Shown: positions 59,644 to 64,000 of the stretch, piece after piece
Position numbering within the stretch: the first letter of the stretch is position 1
Layout: each line of letters opens with the position of its first letter
Assembly (NCBI GenBank): GCA_038043245.1
Contig: JBBTCH010000002.1
Span: forward strand, 186,001 to 250,000
Direction of reading: 5' to 3'
From: JACPFV01 sp038043245
GTDB taxonomy: Bacteria > Pseudomonadota > Gammaproteobacteria > Nevskiales > Nevskiaceae
Length of the DNA: 64,000 nt
Translations under genes and position numbers: made by a program
The notes under the pieces: generated by a model
Database searches by the model: none
Told to the model about the DNA's origin: nothing
Seen by the model: the letters and a program-made list of their open reading frames with translations, nothing else

Positions 59644-60926
59644 TCGTACTCGGGCTCGTCGGACTGCTGGCGGCCTGCGGAAAATCTCAGCAGGCTCCCG
59701 CCGTACGATTGCAGGTGTTTGGCGATCCGCTGGAGATCAGGGCCTATCAAGAACTGATCAACGCCTATCGCGCGAAGAATCCGGCGGCGAAGATCGAACT
59801 GATTCCGGTCGGCCGGCAGAACGACCACATGGCAAAGCTGGCCACCAGCTTCGCCGCAGGCGACGCGCCCGAACTGTTCGTGCTGAATTTTCGCCGCTTC
59901 GGCCAGTTCGCGACGAAAGACGTGCTGGAGCCGCTGGGCCCGGCGATGAAGGCGCGCGGGCTGTGGAATGAGCACGAGTTTTATCCGCAGCCGGTGGAAG
60001 CCTTCCAGTACGAGGGCGTGCAGCAGTGTCTGCCGCAGAACGCCTCCAGTCTCGTCGTCTACTGGAACCGCAGGCTGTTCGCGCAGGCGAAGCTTGAAGC
60101 GCCGAAACCGGACTGGACGATGCGCGACCTGCTCACCGCCGCGTTCAAACTGCAGGCGTTCTCGCGCACGCCCGAGGGCAAGGGCGTCTATGGTCTCGGA
60201 TTTGACCCGACGCTGATCCGCCTCGCGCCTTTCATCTGGTCGTTCCGCGGCGAGCTGGTCAACGACCTGCACCGGCCGACGCAGATCACGCTCGACGGCA
60301 GCGCGCCGCTGGGCCTGAGCTTCGTCAAATCCCTGATCCAGCGTTACCGGGTGGTGCCACCGCTCGCCGCATACAAGGCCGAGCATCACGAATCGCGTTT
60401 CGTGCGCGGCGGCCTCGGCATGCTGCTCGACAGCCGCCGGCTGACCCCCACGCTGCGCGCGCATCCCGAACTGGATTGGGACGTGGCGCCGTTCCCGCGC
60501 CTGGGCGCGCCGGTCAGCGTGCTGCACGCCGACGCCTACTGCATGGCCAAGTCCACGCGAAACAAAACTGCGGCGACTGATTTCGTTGCCTTTGCGCTGG
60601 GTGACGAAGGTCAGGCGATCCTCGCGCGCAGCGGACGCATCGTGCCTTCGCGCATCAGCGTGGCGCAATCGCCGGTGTTTCTCGACCCGACTCAGCCGCC
60701 GGCTTCTGCGCAGGTGTTTCTGGATGCGCTGCCGCACCTCAAGCGCACGCCGAACATCGCCGAGTGGCATGAGATCGAAACCAAGGCCGATGTGCTGCTT
60801 GAAGAGTGGTTTTACGAGAGCCGCCCGCAGGCCGGCGAGCAGGAAGGCGCGTTCGCCGAAATAGCGTTCATCGTGCTGCTGCGCGACGCGTTGCAGCCGG
60901 TGCTGGATCGGAGCCAGAAAAAATGA
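59628..60926 (+). CDS. Extracellular sugar-binding lipoprotein of the ABC importer
   Basis: A 432-residue lipoprotein (signal LVGLLAACGKS, lipobox LAAC). The fold is the family-1 solute-binding type: VFGDPLEIRAYQELINAYRAKNPAAKIELIPVG, TSFAAGDAPELFVLNFRRFGQFATKDVLEPLG, and SLVVYWNRRLFAQAKLEAPK, with a late GDEGQAILARSGRIVPSR. It delivers a sugar or glycerol-phosphate-like ligand to the permeases. The ligand cannot be told because no catabolic gene is in the cluster. It overlaps the ATPase gene by four bases. Confidence 0.86.
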   Translation: MVRTLVVLGLVGLLAACGKSQQAPAVRLQVFGDPLEIRAYQELINAYRAKNPAAKIELIPVGRQNDHMAKLATSFAAGDAPELFVLNFRRFGQFATKDVLEPLGPAMKARGLWNEHEFYPQPVEAFQYEGVQQCLPQNASSLVVYWNRRLFAQAKLEAPKPDWTMRDLLTAAFKLQAFSRTPEGKGVYGLGFDPTLIRLAPFIWSFRGELVNDLHRPTQITLDGSAPLGLSFVKSLIQRYRVVPPLAAYKAEHHESRFVRGGLGMLLDSRRLTPTLRAHPELDWDVAPFPRLGAPVSVLHADAYCMAKSTRNKTAATDFVAFALGDEGQAILARSGRIVPSRISVAQSPVFLDPTQPPASAQVFLDALPHLKRTPNIAEWHEIETKADVLLEEWFYESRPQAGEQEGAFAEIAFIVLLRDALQPVLDRSQKK

Positions 60927-62014
60927 GCGCGCGACTTGAACTGCATGGGGTCTCGGTGCAACTCGGCGGCAAGGACGTGCTGCGCGACTTTGATCTGTCG
61001 GTGAACGAAGGCGAGCTGCTGGTGCTGGCCGGTCCGTCCGGCAGTGGCAAATCCACGCTGCTGCGCGCCGTTGCCGGACTGGCCGAGAGCAGCGGCAGCA
61101 TCCGCATCGGTGGCCGCGAGGTTTCCGCGCTGCCGCCCGGCGCGCGTGACGTGGCGATGGTGTTCCAGAACTATGCGCTGTTCCCGCATCTGACGATCCG
61201 CGACAATCTCGCGTTCGGTCCGCGGGCGCGCGGCATGACGCGCTGGGAGATTGAGACACGCACCGCAGAAGCAGCAGCGGCGCTCGGGCTCGAAACCCTG
61301 CTGGATCGCCACCCACGAGAACTTTCGGGCGGCGAGCGCCAACGCGTCGCGCTGGCGCGCGCGCTGATGCGCCAGGCACAGGTGTTTTTGATGGACGAAC
61401 CGCTGTCAAACCTCGATGCACCGCTGCGGCTGCGCGCACGCGCGGAAATCCTCAAGATCCACCGCAAGCTCGGCGGCGCCACGATCTACGTCACCCACGA
61501 CCAGATCGAAGCACTGGCGCTGGCCGACCGCCTCGGCATCCTGCGCGACGGCCGCCTGCAGCAACTCGGCCCGCCGATGGCGGTCTACGCAGCGCCGGCG
61601 AATCTGTTCGTGGCGCAGTTTCTCGGCCACCCGACCATGAATGCGTTCGAAGTCAGCGCCGCAGCCCCCGATGCCGTGCTGTGGCGGGAAACGCGGTTGC
61701 CGCTGCGTGCCGAACTGCACGCGGCACTGACCGCGACCGGCCGGTCGTTGAAACTCGGTGTGCGGCCGGAGCACGTGCATCTGTCCGGCTCGCGCTGGGC
61801 GCCGCCGCGCGGCAACGAGACGGTGATGCGCGGGCGCATCGAGCGCGCCGAGCCGATGGGCGACCAGCAATTCGTTGTGCTCGACGCTCAGGGCGCCATG
61901 CTGGTCGCGCGGGTCGAGCCGGATTTCCGGGCACGTCCGGGCGATGCGCTCGAATTCAGCTTCGACCCTGCCGGCGTGCTGTTGTTTGACGCAGCAACCG
62001 AGCAGCGACTGTGA
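60923..62014 (+). CDS. Sugar ABC transporter ATPase, MalK/UgpC type
   Basis: A 363-residue ATPase: Walker A GPSGSGKSTLLR, Q-loop VFQNYALFPHLTIRDN, signature LSGGERQRVALARAL, Walker B VFLMDEPLSNLD, H-loop VTHDQIEA, then a C-terminal OB-type regulatory domain (LGVRPEHVHLSG; GDQQFVVLDAQGAMLVARVEPDF). It powers the import driven by the flanking permeases. ATG 60923 is used; the longer upstream frame is spurious. It is followed by a REP-like repeat pair rather than the next gene. Confidence 0.9.
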   Translation: MSARLELHGVSVQLGGKDVLRDFDLSVNEGELLVLAGPSGSGKSTLLRAVAGLAESSGSIRIGGREVSALPPGARDVAMVFQNYALFPHLTIRDNLAFGPRARGMTRWEIETRTAEAAAALGLETLLDRHPRELSGGERQRVALARALMRQAQVFLMDEPLSNLDAPLRLRARAEILKIHRKLGGATIYVTHDQIEALALADRLGILRDGRLQQLGPPMAVYAAPANLFVAQFLGHPTMNAFEVSAAAPDAVLWRETRLPLRAELHAALTATGRSLKLGVRPEHVHLSGSRWAPPRGNETVMRGRIERAEPMGDQQFVVLDAQGAMLVARVEPDFRARPGDALEFSFDPAGVLLFDAATEQRL

Positions 62015-62020
62015 GCACGT

Positions 62021-62119
62021 CCGTGGTTCGATACGCCGCACAGCGCGCGGCACTCACCACGAACGCAGAAAGAATCTCGTTCGCCCTGAGTAGCCCGCAG
62101 CGCGGGCGTATCGAAGAGT
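62021..62119. repeat. Pair of REP-like repeats between the ATPase and permease genes
   Basis: Copy 1 (62021-62065) starts CCGTGGTTCGATACG and ends CCACGAACG. Copy 2 (62078-62119) starts CGTTCGCCCTGAG and ends GCGTATCGAAGAGTG. Each is a small hairpin with TCGATACG/CGTATCGA elements, and the two are inverted relative to each other, as in typical REP doublets. They split an otherwise overlapping operon, and the end of copy 2 reaches the start of the permease gene. Confidence 0.7.
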
Positions 62120-62126
62120 GAGCGGC

Positions 62127-62993
62127 ATGAAACGCGAACTCCCCGTCTCGGCACTGCTGTGGCCACTGCTGTTCGGTACGCTCGCTCTGGTGATCCTGCC
62201 GGCGCTGGTTACCCTGCTGATGGCGCTGTTCCACTACGATGCCTTGAGCGCACCGCGCTGGGCGGGCATCGAGAATCTCGCGCAGTTATTCGCCGATCCG
62301 GTATTCAAGATCGCGCTGCGCAACTCGCTGTGGGTGGCGTTGGTGGCGGTGCCCCTGCGCATGGCGCTGGCCTTGCTGCTCGCATTGCTGCTGCACACAC
62401 CGCGGCGCGAAGCCGGCGCCTTGCGCGCCGCCGTCGTGTTGCCCACAGCGGTGCCCGATCTGGCCTGGGCGCTGCTGTGGCTGTGGATCCTCAATCCGCT
62501 GTACGGCCCGCTGGCCTGGCTGCTGCCGCTGTTCGGTATTCCTGCGGATGCCTGGCTCTACGATCCCTTGCGCGCACGCCAGGTGATCGTGCTGATGCTG
62601 CTGTTCGGCATCGGCGAACTGGTGTGGGTGCTGATCGCCGTGCGCCGCGAGGTGCCGCGTGAGCTGTACGAACTGTGTGAAGTCGAAGGCGCTTCCAGGC
62701 TGACGACGTTCCGGCGCGTGACGCTGCCGCTGCTGTGGCCGGCGCTGCTGTTTCTCGCCTGCCGCGACGCCGCGCTGACGATGCAGACGACGTTCGTGCC
62801 GGGGATGATCGTCACCAACGGCGGGCCGAACTTCGCCACCACGTTTCTGCCGCTGCTGGTCTACCAGAACGGCTTCGAATACCTGCGCTTTGGTTATGCC
62901 GCCGCGCAGACCGTGGTGATGCTGGGGCTGACCCTGTTGATGATGGCGGTGCAGATCGTGCTGCTGCGGCAGTGGGCGCGGACCGGCGCCTAG
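62127..62993 (+). CDS. Sugar ABC transporter permease, MalF/UgpA type (CUT1)
   Basis: A 288-residue permease with six helices and the EAA loop (PRELYELCEVEGASRLTTFRRVTLPLLWPALLF). It begins MKRELPVSALLWPLLFGTLALVILPALVTLLMALFHYDAL. It pairs with the MalG-type protein encoded upstream. ATG 62127 is used; an in-frame GTG at 62118 lies in the repeat. Its stop overlaps the convergent DUF4287-like gene (CTAG). Confidence 0.88.
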   Translation: MKRELPVSALLWPLLFGTLALVILPALVTLLMALFHYDALSAPRWAGIENLAQLFADPVFKIALRNSLWVALVAVPLRMALALLLALLLHTPRREAGALRAAVVLPTAVPDLAWALLWLWILNPLYGPLAWLLPLFGIPADAWLYDPLRARQVIVLMLLFGIGELVWVLIAVRREVPRELYELCEVEGASRLTTFRRVTLPLLWPALLFLACRDAALTMQTTFVPGMIVTNGGPNFATTFLPLLVYQNGFEYLRFGYAAAQTVVMLGLTLLMMAVQIVLLRQWARTGA

Positions 62994-63535
62994 CCGAGCT
63001 TCGAAAGTTTTTTCTGCAGTTCGTCCAGCGTCAGCTGCCAGAACGCTTTCGATTCCCTGGCGTCCTTGGCTGATTTCAGGCCGCTGTGTTCGACGCGCAC
63101 CTGCGACTTGCCACCGCTGCCGGCGAGCGCGACTTCGAGTTGGCTGCCGTCGTCGAGTTTCGCGCGCAGGGTTTTGCCGTCGGCGGAGCGGCGCACCTGG
63201 ATGCCTTCCTTCTCCAAGCGTGCGGCTTCCTGTGCAAACGCTTCGTACAGAACCCCGAGTTTGGTATTCACCGTGCGGCTGATGCAGGCGGCAAAACCGT
63301 CGGCATGCTCCAGCGCCTGACGCAGGCCGCGCGACTGCTCGTAACCCACGGTGATCATCTGCGCCCACCAGCCGTCGAGCTGATGCTGCGCGCGCAAAAC
63401 CTCGGCGATGGATTTGTGCGCCATTTCACGCGCACCGAGCTTGTCGAGCAGCACGACCCACTGTTGCCAGTTTTTACCGGTGGCTTTTTCTACCGCCGCG
63501 CTGGAAACCCCGGAGATTTTCGACGGCTCGGCCAT
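62990..63535 (-). CDS. DUF4287-like protein
   Basis: A 181-residue soluble protein. The N-terminal half (VSSAAVEKATGKNWQQWVVLLDKLGAREMAHKSIAEVLR, then GWWAQMITVGYEQSRGLRQ) matches DUF4287; the C-terminal half looks like a short SRPBCC-related segment (TLRAKLDDGSQLEVALAGSGGKSQVRVEHSGL). The ATG at 63535 overlaps the stop of the DUF962 gene. Function unknown; no catalytic residues are apparent. Confidence 0.65.
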   Translation of the reverse strand: MAEPSKISGVSSAAVEKATGKNWQQWVVLLDKLGAREMAHKSIAEVLRAQHQLDGWWAQMITVGYEQSRGLRQALEHADGFAACISRTVNTKLGVLYEAFAQEAARLEKEGIQVRRSADGKTLRAKLDDGSQLEVALAGSGGKSQVRVEHSGLKSAKDARESKAFWQLTLDELQKKLSKLG

Positions 63536-64000
63536 CAAGGGCTCTGGTGCGTGCCGAGGTTCACGCCCCACTCATCGAGCACGAACAGCGGACCGATCAG
63601 CAGAAACTTCATGTCATCGGAGAAACTCGGCTTGGCGCCCTCGATGTTGTGGCCGATCAATTGCACGGCCCAGGCCGCGATCCAGACGGCGGCGGCGACC
63701 GCCCACAGTGGCAGGCCGCTGGACTCGACCGCGAGGATGCAGCCCAGCGCCAGCGCAAAGAATCCCGTCATCGCCAGCAGGGCGCGCGCGCCCATGCGCA
63801 GATAGAACGGGATCGTCAGCAGCCCGCCGACCGTCGCGAGATTGATCCAGCGCGCCCACGGCGTATCGAGCACCAGCCCCAGGTTCAGCAGCCAGCCCAG
63901 CGCCAGCGTGCTGATCAGGATCGCCGGCACGCAGACGAAGTGGATCTTCTGGTTGGTCGGATTGCGATGCGACTTGCCGTATTCGGTGAGATATTGCTTG
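63535..64000 (-). CDS. DUF962/Mpo1-like membrane protein, 5' truncated by the window
   Basis: The C-terminal 154 or so residues of a small membrane protein. It reads YLTEYGKSHRNPTNQKIHF at the window edge, followed by helices VPAILISTLALGWLL, WINLATVGGLLTIPFYL and LLAMTGFFALALGCILAV, and ends with LIGHNIEGAKPSFSDDMKFLLIGPLFVLDE. This is the DUF962 pattern with its His residues (SHRN, HF and GHNIEG), which in yeast Mpo1 supports alpha-oxidation of 2-hydroxy fatty acids. The start codon is just outside the window. Confidence 0.82.
   Translation of the reverse strand, partial: KQYLTEYGKSHRNPTNQKIHFVCVPAILISTLALGWLLNLGLVLDTPWARWINLATVGGLLTIPFYLRMGARALLAMTGFFALALGCILAVESSGLPLWAVAAAVWIAAWAVQLIGHNIEGAKPSFSDDMKFLLIGPLFVLDEWGVNLGTHQSP

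Overview
The window is a GC-rich (visibly above 60 percent G+C), densely packed bacterial chromosome segment with short intergenic gaps and many ATGA or GTGA start/stop overlaps. The gene content (OxyR with both redox cysteines, aerobic HemF, PriA, TonB-dependent receptors, DUF3187 pair, RND/LolA-like cluster, YhhQ, REP-like repeats) points to a free-living aerobic gammaproteobacterium, perhaps of the Nevskiales/Xanthomonadales type. The assignment is inferred from gene types only. No rRNA, tRNA, CRISPR array or insertion-sequence transposase was seen.

Layout. 1-6.6 kb: tail of a TsaC-like gene, bactofilin, hemF-oxyR, DUF1499, a TetR regulator, a sat-GNAT operon and a DAHP synthase. 6.6-11 kb: two tandem DUF3187 outer-membrane genes, a small Cys/His peptide and a ZnuD-like TonB receptor. 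11-16.8 kb: a TetR-controlled export cluster (RND protein, LolA-like protein, outer-membrane barrel, GST) with a palindromic operator. 17-25.3 kb: mgtE followed by a decayed second mgtE tail, a TSUP transporter, a thioesterase, corA, mdh, priA with REP-like repeats in its coding sequence, and an ECF sigma-DUF-DUF3106 operon. 25.3-28.5 kb: an orphan cytoplasmic molybdopterin oxidoreductase, a small secreted protein and a higBA toxin-antitoxin pair.

28.5-48 kb is one functional unit for nitrate assimilation. It holds molybdenum cofactor genes (mobA, moaA, moaD, moaE, moaCB, a TSUP transporter, moeA), a HemD-like gene, nitrate reductase nasA, nitrite reductase nirBD, the transporter narK, the ABC importer nrtABD with its own outer-membrane porin, and the nitrate-sensing antiterminator pair nasS-nasT. 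Two transcription units, porin-nrtABD and narK-nirBD-nasA, each start with a consensus sigma-54 promoter followed by an almost identical leader RNA of about 100 nt. The 43-nt conserved block of the two leaders differs at three positions, and two of those form a compensatory base-pair change in a hairpin stem. The likely circuit is NtrC/sigma-54 for nitrogen limitation plus NasS-NasT antitermination for nitrate. I consider this the most informative system in the window.

48-64 kb: a second TonB receptor, a three-gene exported redox cluster (cytochrome c, lactone oxidase, DSD1-like PLP enzyme), an accessory island in which a RelE/ParE-type toxin-antitoxin pair overlaps a one-polypeptide type IIG restriction-modification gene with an AT-rich recognition region, an orphan membrane protein, YhhQ, a four-gene CUT1 sugar ABC importer split by a REP-like repeat pair, a DUF4287-like protein and the start of a DUF962/Mpo1-like gene cut by the window end.
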